Source: Phycisphaerales bacterium
GTDB taxonomy: Bacteria; Planctomycetota; Phycisphaerae; Phycisphaerales; UBA1924
NCBI GenBank assembly: GCA_016709445.1
Contig: JADJMV010000004.1
Span: forward strand, 372,001-436,000
DNA length: 64,000 nucleotides
Reading direction: 5' to 3'
Below are positions 38,160-46,459 of this stretch, piece after piece. Numbering within the stretch: position 1 is the first letter of the stretch; every line of letters starts with the position of its first letter. The notes below the pieces were generated by a model that worked only from the letters and a program-made list of their open reading frames with translations, did not search any database and was not told the DNA's origin. The translations under genes and the position numbers were made by a program.

Positions 38160-38657
38160 ATGACGCGTCAAGTCCGCCCGCTCCCGCTCGGCCTCCTCCT
38201 CGCAACCCTGCTCTCCGGCGGCCTCACCCTGCCTGGCTGCCAGGCCACCAGCCATTCCCGAGCGAGCACCAAAACGCAAGCCTCCGCCAGCACCGCCGGG
38301 ATGGTCTATGGCGATTGGAAACTCGATCGCATCGCCGGCAAGCCCCTCACCGATCCCGCGGCTGCGCACCCGCCCACCCTCACCGCCTACGACGAAGGCC
38401 GCGCCGGAGGCTTCGCCGGCGTCAACCGCTGGGCCGCCCCGCTCGACGCCAAGGGGCTCGCCTCGGGCAAGTTCACCCTTGGCCCGGCCGCCACCACTAT
38501 GATGGCCGGCACCCCCGAGGCCATGGAACTCGAGCGTCGCTTCCTCGACGCGCTGGAGAAAGCCCGCCGCTACGACCCCCAGGCCCTCGGCGACGGCTTC
38601 CTGACGCTCCAGAACGACCAGGGCGCCGAGCTGCTCCGGTTTGTCCACGGCTCGTAG
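38160..38657 (+). CDS. META-domain lipoprotein (HslJ-like)
   Basis: The ATG at 38160, with AGGAG upstream, begins a lipoprotein signal (LGLLLATLLSGGLTLPGC). The mature part is a META domain: WKLDRIAGKPLTDPAAAHPP, then GRAGGFAGVNRWAAPL (the usual Gly-x-Gly-Cys-Asn-x box with Val instead of Cys), then ATTMMAGTPEAMELERRFLD. HslJ in Escherichia coli is linked to novobiocin resistance and stress; the role is otherwise unknown. It is divergent from the PA14-propeller gene, so the 138 bases between their starts probably hold two promoters. Confidence 0.82.
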   Translation: MTRQVRPLPLGLLLATLLSGGLTLPGCQATSHSRASTKTQASASTAGMVYGDWKLDRIAGKPLTDPAAAHPPTLTAYDEGRAGGFAGVNRWAAPLDAKGLASGKFTLGPAATTMMAGTPEAMELERRFLDALEKARRYDPQALGDGFLTLQNDQGAELLRFVHGS

Positions 38658-38667
38658 CCCGGCGCCC

Positions 38668-39720
38668 TCAGGAGGCCCGACGCCGGATGTCGTCCGGGCG
38701 CCTCGCCGTCGAGACCGCCGTGTCGTAGCTGATCTCCCCGCGCTCGTAGAGGTCCAGCAGGGCGTTGTCCATCGTCACCATCCCGAACCGCCTCCCCGCC
38801 TGCAGCTCGCTGTAGATCATGTGCGTCTGATTCTCGCGGATGTGGTTCCGCACCGCCTGCGTCGCCACCAGCACCTCGCAGCACACCGCCTGCCCCTTGG
38901 TGGCGGCCCGCGGCAGCAATTGCTGCGCGATCACCCCCTGCAGCGAGTTGGCGAGCATGAAGCGGATCTCCCCCTGGTGCCCCTCGGGGAACGCCGACAC
39001 CACCCGCTGCACAACATCCACCGCACCCGGCGTGTGCAGGGTCGCGATCACCAGATGCCCCGTCTCCGCCGCCATCAACGCGGTGTAAATCGTCTCCCGG
39101 TCACGCATCTCCCCGATCGCGACCACATCGGGATCCTGCCGCAGCACATGCCGCAGCGCGGAGGTGTAGTCCCGCACGTCGCTGAGCACCTCCTGCTGCA
39201 CCACGATCGACCGCTTGAACGAGTGGACGAACTCCACCGGGTCCTCGATCGTGATGATCTTGCAGGCATGCTCCGCGTTGATCAGGTCCAGCATGTAATG
39301 CAGCGTCGTGGTCTTGCCGACCCCCGTCGGGCCGGTGAGAATGACGAGCCCGTTCGGGAGCCGCGCGAGGTCGTCCACGACCGAGGGCAGGCCCAGGTCC
39401 TCCCGCGTCCGCAGCGTGCTCTCGCTCATCCGGATCGCCAGTTCCTCCATGCCGTTCCGACGATACACGGTCAGACGCACCCTCCCCGTATCCGGATACA
39501 CCACCGAGCAGCAGAGCTGCCACTCCCGATCGAGCCGCTCCCGCTGCTCGGCGGTCAGACACTCGGCGAGCATCGCCGTCACCTGATCCTGAGTGATCGG
39601 ACGCCCGCGCGTGGCGATGATCTCGCCGCCGACGCGGAACACCGGCGGCATGCCGATCAAGACGTGCACATCGCTGGCCAGATGCTCGCGGGCCGCCGAG
39701 AGGATGGTGTGGAGTTTCAT
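38668..39720 (-). CDS. pilT: PilT/PilU-type twitching motility ATPase
   Basis: The 350-residue protein has the full secretion-ATPase set: N-terminal domain (ASDVHVLIGMPPVFRVGGEI), Walker A GPTGVGKTTTLHYML, Asp box IEDPVEFVHSFKRSIVVQQE, Walker B VVAIGEMRD, His box IATLHTPGAVDVV and the C-terminal retraction motif AVRNHIRENQTH, a variant of AIRNLIRE. PilT drives type IV pilus retraction as a hexamer at the inner membrane. No pilin or pilB gene is in the window. The start overlaps the TPR gene's stop (ATGA), so the two are coupled. Confidence 0.92.
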   Translation of the reverse strand: MKLHTILSAAREHLASDVHVLIGMPPVFRVGGEIIATRGRPITQDQVTAMLAECLTAEQRERLDREWQLCCSVVYPDTGRVRLTVYRRNGMEELAIRMSESTLRTREDLGLPSVVDDLARLPNGLVILTGPTGVGKTTTLHYMLDLINAEHACKIITIEDPVEFVHSFKRSIVVQQEVLSDVRDYTSALRHVLRQDPDVVAIGEMRDRETIYTALMAAETGHLVIATLHTPGAVDVVQRVVSAFPEGHQGEIRFMLANSLQGVIAQQLLPRAATKGQAVCCEVLVATQAVRNHIRENQTHMIYSELQAGRRFGMVTMDNALLDLYERGEISYDTAVSTARRPDDIRRRAS

Positions 39721-40511
39721 CGCCGAAAGAGCCCTCCAAGCCGCCGACCCAAGCGGGCCGACCGACCCTTCGATTGCAGATCCGTCATCGCCCGCCGAGC
39801 CTCGGTCGGCTCACCAGGCAGGTCGAGAGAGCGCCCGTAGCTCGCCTCCGCTTCTTTCAACCATCCGAGTGCCTCCTGGCACCTCCCGAGCACGAGCCAC
39901 GCGTAGTGATGGCCCGGCTCCAGCCGCACCGCGGCCTGGGCGAACTCGTGCGCCGGGGCCGCACGGTCGTAGTGCAGGTAGGCCCGCGCGATGACCACCC
40001 GGTCGAACCAATCGGACTGCGCCTCGGCGATCGATTTGTCGAAGCATGTCCGCGCCCGCTCCCCCCGGCGGTCCAGCAGCACCTCCCCCCGCGATTGCCA
40101 CCGCATGGCCGAGCTGCCCGCGCTGCGGATCGATTCGTCGCTCGCGGCCATCGCCGCCGCCCGGTCCCCCTGCCGCACGCACGCCCGAGCCTTGGCCGCC
40201 AGCAACTCGCCGTTGCTCTTGAAGAGCTCAAGCGCCTTGTCGCTCCACAGCCGCGCCTCGTCGTACTCGCCAAGCTCGACCAGCATCTGCACCTGCCCGA
40301 CCCAAGCCTGGATGAGGGACCGGTTGCCCTGCAGCGCCCGTGTATACAGCTGTAACGCGCCCTCGAACTTCCCCGATCGATACGCCTCCACCGCGAGCAG
40401 CATGTCGTGCTCGGGGGTGCGCACCGGCGTCCCCGTCCGCGCGGTCTCTCCCGAGACGACGTGGGTCCGCGCCTTCTCGGTCATCTCCAGCCTGGTAAAC
40501 CGGCTCGCCAT
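39717..40511 (-). CDS. TPR protein coupled to pilT
   Basis: A 264-residue soluble protein consists of tetratricopeptide repeats after a 35-residue leader: EAYRSGKFEGALQLYTRALQ, KALELFKSNGELLAAKARAC, and HYAWLVLGRCQEALGWLKEA. No signal peptide or membrane segment is evident. The stop overlaps the pilT start by ATGA, so a shared task with the pilus ATPase, such as assembly or localisation of the motor, is inferred. The gene after it upstream is the zinc-ribbon membrane protein, 40 bases away. Confidence 0.75.
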   Translation of the reverse strand: MASRFTRLEMTEKARTHVVSGETARTGTPVRTPEHDMLLAVEAYRSGKFEGALQLYTRALQGNRSLIQAWVGQVQMLVELGEYDEARLWSDKALELFKSNGELLAAKARACVRQGDRAAAMAASDESIRSAGSSAMRWQSRGEVLLDRRGERARTCFDKSIAEAQSDWFDRVVIARAYLHYDRAAPAHEFAQAAVRLEPGHHYAWLVLGRCQEALGWLKEAEASYGRSLDLPGEPTEARRAMTDLQSKGRSARLGRRLGGLFRR

Positions 40512-40550
40512 GAAACCTCCCGCGACCGCTGCCCCGAGGCAGCGTCCACA

Positions 40551-41564
40551 CTAAAGCCGCCCCGCACGGGGCCAGGGCGCGGCACGCGCGAATACCCGGC
40601 CCAGCACATGCCCGGCGGAGACCCGCGAGGTGTCCCGGATCGTCCTCGCCCTCAGCGCCTCGCCGTGCCCGTCAAGCCACTGCAGATTCGTCGGAAAGAT
40701 CAGGTACTCCCCCTCGCCGACGACCACATCAAGATTCGGCAACCCCCGCAGCCCGTGAAGGGGCAGGTCATCGTCCGGTGTCGCCACGCCGTTCACAAGC
40801 AAGAGACCATCCGTGTACATCACGTGATCTCCGGCGACGCCCACAATCCGGTCGATCCCCACCCCTTCGTGGATCACGACCTCGCCCGTGTTCCTCGGCT
40901 CGATCTGATAGACGACCAGATCACCCCGAGCGAACTCCCCCGGTCGTGTCCAGGTCGAGGTGTACAGCAACGCGTCGCCATCGCGGCACACCGCGTTGTC
41001 CAGCACGCCACGCACCAGCACCACGTGCGCGGCGTGTGTCGCCGCGACCCGAACGGGGTAATACAGGCCAAAGATCAGCGCCGCATACATCGCCATGCCG
41101 ACCACGATCCTCCGCTGCCACGCCATCCGCTGCAGCACCGGCGAGATCAGGAGTGAGAACGACAGGCTGTGCACGCTGATCGAGGCGAACGCCAGCATCC
41201 AGGACCGGGCGGTGCCGAGCATCGAGGCCGCCCCAACCAGCAGGCCGACCCAGACCGCCAGCAGCGTGAAGCCCACCGCGCGGCGCCCGACGCGGACATG
41301 GCCCAGCCCCGGCGCCACCGTCCAACGCACCGCGCGCCAATCCACCTCGCCCATCCACGGCCGTATCAGCGATCGCCCATACCCCCGGATCCCCTGCCCG
41401 AGCCGCCGACGCGACCGTGCGGCACGCTGCCGAGTCCGTCCCATCGCCCCCCGCGCCGCGCGCGGCGGGACCACCGCCACGCCCGCGAGCTGCAGGCTCG
41501 ACTGGCACCGCACACACCTGGGTGAGCCGGGGGCATTCTGGAATGTGCAGTTCGGGCACTCCAT
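40551..41564 (-). CDS. zinc-ribbon membrane protein with degenerate S26 signal-peptidase-like domain
   Basis: A zinc ribbon opens the protein (CPNC and CVRC, spaced by 10 residues). After a basic stretch come several transmembrane helices (FTLLAVWVGLLVGAASMLG, VVGMAMYAALIFGLYYPVRV). The C-terminal half has the S26 shape: ARGDLVVYQIEP matches the signal-peptidase box, and IDRIVGVAGDHVMYTDGLLL matches the box that normally carries the catalytic Lys (KRVIGxPGD), with Asp in its place. I see no SMxPTL Ser motif either. It is therefore probably a non-catalytic relative. It lies between the DUF2997 gene and the TPR/pilT pair. Confidence 0.6.
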   Translation of the reverse strand: MECPNCTFQNAPGSPRCVRCQSSLQLAGVAVVPPRAARGAMGRTRQRAARSRRRLGQGIRGYGRSLIRPWMGEVDWRAVRWTVAPGLGHVRVGRRAVGFTLLAVWVGLLVGAASMLGTARSWMLAFASISVHSLSFSLLISPVLQRMAWQRRIVVGMAMYAALIFGLYYPVRVAATHAAHVVLVRGVLDNAVCRDGDALLYTSTWTRPGEFARGDLVVYQIEPRNTGEVVIHEGVGIDRIVGVAGDHVMYTDGLLLVNGVATPDDDLPLHGLRGLPNLDVVVGEGEYLIFPTNLQWLDGHGEALRARTIRDTSRVSAGHVLGRVFARAAPWPRAGRL

Positions 41565-41610
41565 CGCGTCACTCGATCAAGGCCGGCCGCCGCCCCACCG
41601 GGCCGGGGCG

Positions 41611-41823
41611 CTACCGCTTCACCCTTCCTTTGGCCTGCTCCACGAACCGCACCTGCCCCGGCGAGCCGTAATACTCCCCCGTCAGCTCCCGCGACTCCTC
41701 CTTGCCGATGATCTCCTTGAGCATGTCGGCCAGCGCCAGACATTCGCCCCCCGAGGCCCCGCTCACCTTCAGCTTTACCTTCCCGTCCTTGCCGATCTGG
41801 ATGTCAAACTGTGGGTTGGTCAT
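41611..41823 (-). CDS. DUF2997-family small protein
   Basis: The 70-residue protein matches DUF2997: a beta strand start (FDIQIGKDGKVKLKVSG), a helix with a Cys (GGECLALADMLKEIIGK) and the C-terminal YYGSPGQVRFVEQ. DUF2997 proteins are found beside Ycf35 (DUF1257) and Ycf46-type ATPase genes in cyanobacteria and other bacteria, as here. The function is unknown. It is the last gene of the five-gene cluster, with 63 bases to the DUF1257 gene. Confidence 0.85.
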   Translation of the reverse strand: MTNPQFDIQIGKDGKVKLKVSGASGGECLALADMLKEIIGKEESRELTGEYYGSPGQVRFVEQAKGRVKR

Positions 41824-41886
41824 TGCGCCGCTCCTTCGCGTGTTCCCCGTCGCACGAATCGGATGATGTTCCTCGTCGCCCGCGCC

Positions 41887-42345
41887 CTACTGCCCCAGAC
41901 GCACCCGGAGCTGGATCGACTGATCCCCCTCCACGCTCTCCTCCGCGATGCTGTATCCCCGCTGCTTCAGCTCCGAGACCAGCTTGTGGTAGGTGAACTG
42001 CTGCACGATCCGCCCCGCGACCTCCTCACCGATCCGTCGGAGCTGCGCGTCGGTGTACCCCTCACCCGTGGCGCACACCGTGCACTTGCCCCGACCGTCC
42101 ACCCCGAACTCGATCGACACCCCGTCCCGCGTGAAGCGGATCTTCTCTCCGCGGGCCAGCGTCTCGCTCACCACCTCGCTGTTGGGCACATCCGTCTCCA
42201 CCCGCCGCCGCCCGGTCGGGCCGGGCAGGCGCTCCTCGGCCCCCACGGCCGCGAATCCCATCGCCCCGGCCGCCCCCAGCACCGCCGCGCTGATCGCGGG
42301 CCACGAACCCACCACGATCGGTGTCAGCACGCACACACTGCTCAT
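41887..42345 (-). CDS. DUF1257 (Ycf35-like) protein
   Basis: The ATG at 42345 (a GTG lies one codon earlier) follows a purine-rich ribosome-binding site. The N-terminus (LTPIVVGSWPAISAAVLGAA) is hydrophobic and could be a membrane-associated helix. The C-terminal part has the DUF1257 pattern: SIEFGVDGRGKCTVCATGEG with a Cys pair, then GRIVQQFTYHKLVSELKQRG. Ycf35 is encoded in some red-algal and cyanobacterial genomes without known function. The gene sits between the AAA ATPase (36 bases) and DUF2997, which fixes the assignment. Confidence 0.8.
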   Translation of the reverse strand: MSSVCVLTPIVVGSWPAISAAVLGAAGAMGFAAVGAEERLPGPTGRRRVETDVPNSEVVSETLARGEKIRFTRDGVSIEFGVDGRGKCTVCATGEGYTDAQLRRIGEEVAGRIVQQFTYHKLVSELKQRGYSIAEESVEGDQSIQLRVRLGQ

Positions 42346-42381
42346 CACGAACCCCTTTCCCCGCGTCGGTCCGCGGCCGCC

Positions 42382-44037
42382 CTACACCTCGATCTTCCGG
42401 CGCGGCGCCACCGACGCCATCGTCGCGGCGCTCGATGCCGGCCTCGCCCGCCCCTCCGCCCACCCCCGGAGCCCCGAGATCCCCTCGCTCATGGTCCGCG
42501 AGAGCGGCACCGTCTCGGCGATGCTCGCCACCAGGTCGCCCGATTCAACCTCGCGCCCCAGGTAGAACGCGTCGTACAGCGCACTGATCACGGCTTGCTC
42601 GATCTCCGCCCCGCTGAACCCATCCGCCGCCGCCGCGAGCCCCTCTAGATCGAACGCCGCCGGATCGCGGTCGCGCTTGGCGATGTGGATCCGGAAGATC
42701 TCCCGCCGGTCTGCCGGGTCGGGCAGATCCACGAAGAAGATCTCGTCGAGCCGCCCCTTGCGCAGCAGTTCGGGCGGCAACTGCGTGATGTCGTTCGCCG
42801 TCGCCAGCACGAACACCGGCTTGCTCTTCTCGCTCAGCCAGGTCAGGAACGTGCTCATCACCCGCGCCGAGGTGCCCCCGTCCGAGCCCGCCGAGCCCGA
42901 GGTCCCCGCGAAGGCCTTGTCGATCTCGTCCACCCACAGCACCGCCGGCGCGATGCTCTCCGCCACCGCGATCGCCCGGCGCACGTTCTCCTCCGACGAG
43001 CCCACCAGGCTCGAGAACACCCGCCCGACATCGAACCGCAGCAGCGGCATATTCCACTCGCGGCTGACTGCCTTGGCGCACAGGCTCTTCCCACACCCCT
43101 GGACGCCCACCAGCAGCACGCCCTTCGGGGCCGGCAGCCCGTACTGCCTCGCCCCCTCCGTGAACGCCTGCGAGCGCCGCCGGAGCCACTCCTTGAGCTG
43201 CGCGAGCCCGCCCACATCGCCCAGCGCCGTGTTGGGCTCGTAATACTCCAGCAGCCCGCTCTTGCGCACGATCTGCTGCTTCTCGGCGAAAACGGTCGAG
43301 ACGTCGTCCGCCGAGAGCCGCCCATCGTTGACCAGCGTCTTGGCGAAGACGTTCTCCGCCTCCTGCAGCGTCAGCCCGCTCGCCGCCCGGATCAGCGCCT
43401 CGCGGTCGGCCTCCCCCAGATTGATCTCCACGCTCGAATGCTCCGCCACCTCGGCGCAGATATGCCGCAGCAGCCCGTCGACCTCGCGCGCGTCGGGCAG
43501 CGGGTAGTCCAGCACCGTCACGTCCTTCTCGAGTTCCGGAGCCAGTTCGAGCATCGGCGAGCAGATCACGACCGTCTTGTAGCTGTCGCTCAGCGCCCGC
43601 GCCGCTTCGCGAAGTTTCCGGATCGTTGCGATGTTGCACTGCACGGGACGCAGGAAGGCGTGGAAGTCGTTGAGCAGGTAGATCGCCGGCTCCTTGTGCT
43701 CCATCACCTGATCCAGGGCCTCGATCGGGTCGGACAGCCCCTTCGGACGCCCCGCCGGCGCCGCCCCCGCCCGCCGCATCCCGCTTGTCACCGACCACAC
43801 ATAGAGCTGCTTGCCCCGGGCCTCGGCGATCTGCCGCAGGTGCCGCTCCACCCGCGGCTCCTCCCAGCTCACGATGTAGATCACCGGGTATCTCGCCCGG
43901 ATCAGCACGCCAAGCTCCTCCCCAAGGGGCGAGACCGACTCCTCGATCTCCGCCGGAGCCGCCGCCATCGCGGTCTCGTGCTTCACCACCCCGTTCTCCA
44001 ACGCCCGTACGCCCGCGCCGCCGCTCGCACCGCTCAT
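42382..44037 (-). CDS. Ycf46-like AAA+ ATPase
   Basis: The ATG at 44037 overlaps the preceding stop (ATGA). The N-terminal 250 residues carry the Ycf46-type domain (GVLIRARYPVIYIVSWEEPR; IYLLNDFHAFLRPV), followed by the AAA module with Walker A GVQGCGKSLCAKAV, Walker B VLWVDEIDKAFAG, sensor 1 FVLATANDITQLPPELLRKG and the arginine finger region GRLDEIFFVDLPDP. A C-terminal helical lid follows. Ycf46 proteins are conserved in cyanobacteria and plastids; a role in carbon or photosynthesis regulation has been proposed there. Here it is in an apparently non-phototrophic bacterium, so a different remodelling function is likely. Confidence 0.88.
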   Translation of the reverse strand: MSGASGGAGVRALENGVVKHETAMAAAPAEIEESVSPLGEELGVLIRARYPVIYIVSWEEPRVERHLRQIAEARGKQLYVWSVTSGMRRAGAAPAGRPKGLSDPIEALDQVMEHKEPAIYLLNDFHAFLRPVQCNIATIRKLREAARALSDSYKTVVICSPMLELAPELEKDVTVLDYPLPDAREVDGLLRHICAEVAEHSSVEINLGEADREALIRAASGLTLQEAENVFAKTLVNDGRLSADDVSTVFAEKQQIVRKSGLLEYYEPNTALGDVGGLAQLKEWLRRRSQAFTEGARQYGLPAPKGVLLVGVQGCGKSLCAKAVSREWNMPLLRFDVGRVFSSLVGSSEENVRRAIAVAESIAPAVLWVDEIDKAFAGTSGSAGSDGGTSARVMSTFLTWLSEKSKPVFVLATANDITQLPPELLRKGRLDEIFFVDLPDPADRREIFRIHIAKRDRDPAAFDLEGLAAAADGFSGAEIEQAVISALYDAFYLGREVESGDLVASIAETVPLSRTMSEGISGLRGWAEGRARPASSAATMASVAPRRKIEV

Positions 44038-44243
44038 CACGCCTCCTCTGCTCGATACGACGACGCCAGCGCCGCCCGCGCCCGCAGCGTCTCGTCCCCC
44101 GGATTCACCGCCGCCGCAACCTCGAGCAACCCGGGCGGAATATCCGCGAAGTACAGCCGACCGTCCGGGCCGATCCGAATGGTGACGACGAGCCCACGCC
44201 CCGCCTCGTCGCTCCCGTCGGCCCTGTGATCCATCCCCTTCAT
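44037..44243 (-). CDS. small protein in the radical SAM/AAA cluster
   Basis: The 68-residue frame starts at 44243, directly against the radical SAM stop at 44244-44246, and its own stop overlaps the ATPase start by ATGA. This tight packing makes it real. The sequence (GLVVTIRIGPDGRLYFADIP, then LLEVAAAVNPGDETLRARAA) looks like a small beta-strand pair and a helix, recalling the start of DUF2997 but without a recognised family. It probably acts as a partner or substrate of the cluster enzymes. Confidence 0.7.
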   Translation of the reverse strand: MKGMDHRADGSDEAGRGLVVTIRIGPDGRLYFADIPPGLLEVAAAVNPGDETLRARAALASSYRAEEA

Positions 44244-45113
44244 CTACGCAGACCTCCTCAGCCCCAGTTCCGACACAATCCGCTCCGCCTCGCGCGTCTC
44301 GGTCTCGGTCAGGCACCGATCGATCCCGGGCGTCGAACGCGCCCGCCACGCCGGCAGATAGCCCGTCATGAGGGTGAACGAGGCCGCGGGCAGATTGGCC
44401 GCGAGCCACTCCGCCGCCGGGCGCAGACAGCACTCGATGTGCCCCGGCATGACCAGATGCCGCACGAGCACCTCCGCCCGCTCGCCCGCGAGGCGCAGAT
44501 TCCGCGTCACCACCTCCCAGTACCGATCGATCCCCGCGAGCGATGCGCCGCACCCGCCCGGGCCAAACTTCAGATCGGCGATGTACAGGCCGACGACGCC
44601 GTCGAGCATCTCGATGACTTCCGGCGTCATGTACATATTGCTGTTGAGCGCAAGCGGCAGGGGTTGCTCCGCCGCCGCCGCGATCTCGAGGATCGTGTGC
44701 AGGTGCATGCTCGGCTCGCCGCCCAGCAGGTTGATCGTCCTCGCCCCACGGCCCACCACCCGCGCAAAGTCGTGCGCCGCCTCGGCCGGCGCCACCTCGA
44801 CGCCCCCCCGCGGCGCGAAGCACCCCGGCGCCTGCACGCAGAACCGGCACCGGAAGTTGCACCCGCCGAAATACACCATGTAGCTCGGCAGCAGTTCCAG
44901 CTCTTCCGCGTAGCTGATGTGTCGCTTGAAGCAGAATGTCCGATCGTCGAGGCCGCAGGGCGGGGGAGACCCCGCTCGGGCATCGCCGCGCACCGCCCCC
45001 CTCGCCGTGCGATCCACGCCACAGCGCAGCTCGCAGAGCTCGCAATGCCGCAGCATCGCCCGCGCGCGCTCGATGCGCAACGCCAATTGGCTTTGAGTCA
45101 GCGCGACGAACAT
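44244..45113 (-). CDS. radical SAM protein of the PflX-like (COG1313) type
   Basis: The start at 45113 has GGGAGG upstream. An N-terminal Cys-rich part (MLRHCELCELRCGVDRTARG) precedes the radical SAM core with its cluster motif GGCNFRCRFCVQAPGC (CxxxCxxC), the SAM motif TINLLGGEPSMH and GLYIADLKFGPGGCG. This is the layout of PflX-like activating enzyme relatives, which install glycyl radicals or act on unknown proteins. It heads the cluster of small protein, Ycf46-like ATPase, DUF1257 and DUF2997, all on one strand with minimal gaps. No glycyl radical enzyme is in the window. Confidence 0.87.
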   Translation of the reverse strand: MFVALTQSQLALRIERARAMLRHCELCELRCGVDRTARGAVRGDARAGSPPPCGLDDRTFCFKRHISYAEELELLPSYMVYFGGCNFRCRFCVQAPGCFAPRGGVEVAPAEAAHDFARVVGRGARTINLLGGEPSMHLHTILEIAAAAEQPLPLALNSNMYMTPEVIEMLDGVVGLYIADLKFGPGGCGASLAGIDRYWEVVTRNLRLAGERAEVLVRHLVMPGHIECCLRPAAEWLAANLPAASFTLMTGYLPAWRARSTPGIDRCLTETETREAERIVSELGLRRSA

Positions 45114-45202
45114 GTCCTCCCGATCGGGAAGAGTGCAAGAACCGTCCCTGTTACGGGCGGCTCCCCAAGCGGGTTGCACAATCCCCGGCGTCGCCGGAGA
45201 AT

Positions 45203-46450
45203 CTAAGGACGCCGGGGCGGCCCCTCCGACCCGCCGCCTCCCCGCGCCCGGGGCAACAGGCCGAGGGGCACCGCCACGAATCGGGGCCGATACAGACCCG
45301 CATCGCGGAACACCCGACCGAGGTCCGGCGAATTGACCACCGTGCTCACGAGCAGTGTTCCCGGCTCCGAGAGCCGGGCGTGTCCCTTCGCGGCGTAGGT
45401 CAGCAGGCGCGGGTCCTCGCCCACGCCCGACACCTCGTACAGCGCCCGCGGGTCGGACCATGGGCCCTCGGGCGCCGGGCTTGCCCGCGCCAGCACGTGC
45501 CGACCGAGCATCGGCTCGCTCTGGATCAGCACCAACTCATCTTCGCCCTCCCGGCGCACCGGCTCGATCGTGAACTCGTCCACGAGCCCATCGGCGATCG
45601 GCGCCGCCTGGCCTGCGTCCGCGCCCCAGGCCGCCCCATCCCAGAACCGCCACGCGCCCGGCGCATCGAGTTCCCCCTCCGAGCACCGCGCCACCAGCAG
45701 CCGATTGTCCCCGGGCCCGCCCGATCGCAGCCCGTAGACATACAGCGTCCGCGGGCCCACCGCGCCCCCCGAAGGCCAGGCCACCACCGCGAGCCCCCAG
45801 TTCTCGCCCTCCTGGGCCGGCTCGCCAAACTTCGCCGTCTCGCTGACCAGCGGGTTCACGCGCTGCTCGACGCGCCACGTGTCCGGCGCATCTCCCGGAT
45901 TCTTGACCGACAGAATCGCTCCGCCGAGCCGGCGGAAATCCCACATGCCCTCCGGATTCCCGGCCGGTCCGATCGCGGTCGCGAAGAGCACGAATCGATC
46001 ACGCCCCTCGTCCCCGCGCACGACAAGCCCATCCCCCATCAGCCAAAGCCACGCGCCCTCGCCGAACAGGTCGGCCTCGGGCCGGATCCACTCTACTTCG
46101 GGTTCAACCAGTCCCGGATCCGGCACCGCGAAGTGCACCGCTTCCGGCGCCTCGCCCTGGCGTGGGGTCTTGTGCCACGCGATCGCCCCCCGCACCATCT
46201 TCGACTCGCCCCCCACCCGCGACCCGTTCCGCACTGGCCCCACGATCGAATCTCCGAACAGCCACAGGGTGCGCCCATCCCCCAGGTCGATCGAGTGCCC
46301 GATGTCGCCGCCGTTCCAGCCGCCGTCGCGCGTGAACACCTCGTTCCAGACCCCGTCCTCGAGGACCCCCGGTGGGTCGGTCGGCTGGGCGTGTATCGAT
46401 GGCGAACTCGCCAACGCTGCCGCGATACCCAGACCGATGAATGGCGCCAT
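45203..46450 (-). CDS. secreted DUF4185-like beta-propeller protein
   Basis: The 415-residue protein starts at 46450 with a signal peptide (FIGLGIAAALASSPSIHAQP). The N-terminal pattern GDIGHSIDLGDGRTLWLFGD is typical of DUF4185 and glycoside-hydrolase-like five-bladed propellers, as are EVEWIRPEADLFGEGAWLWL and LVVARCSEGELDAPGAWRFW. Such proteins are exported and thought to bind or cleave polysaccharides; no catalytic acid can be assigned by eye. It follows the unknown membrane protein by 9 bases and precedes the radical SAM gene by 89. Confidence 0.7.
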   Translation of the reverse strand: MAPFIGLGIAAALASSPSIHAQPTDPPGVLEDGVWNEVFTRDGGWNGGDIGHSIDLGDGRTLWLFGDSIVGPVRNGSRVGGESKMVRGAIAWHKTPRQGEAPEAVHFAVPDPGLVEPEVEWIRPEADLFGEGAWLWLMGDGLVVRGDEGRDRFVLFATAIGPAGNPEGMWDFRRLGGAILSVKNPGDAPDTWRVEQRVNPLVSETAKFGEPAQEGENWGLAVVAWPSGGAVGPRTLYVYGLRSGGPGDNRLLVARCSEGELDAPGAWRFWDGAAWGADAGQAAPIADGLVDEFTIEPVRREGEDELVLIQSEPMLGRHVLARASPAPEGPWSDPRALYEVSGVGEDPRLLTYAAKGHARLSEPGTLLVSTVVNSPDLGRVFRDAGLYRPRFVAVPLGLLPRARGGGGSEGPPRRP

Positions 46451-46459
46451 GCGTGCAGC

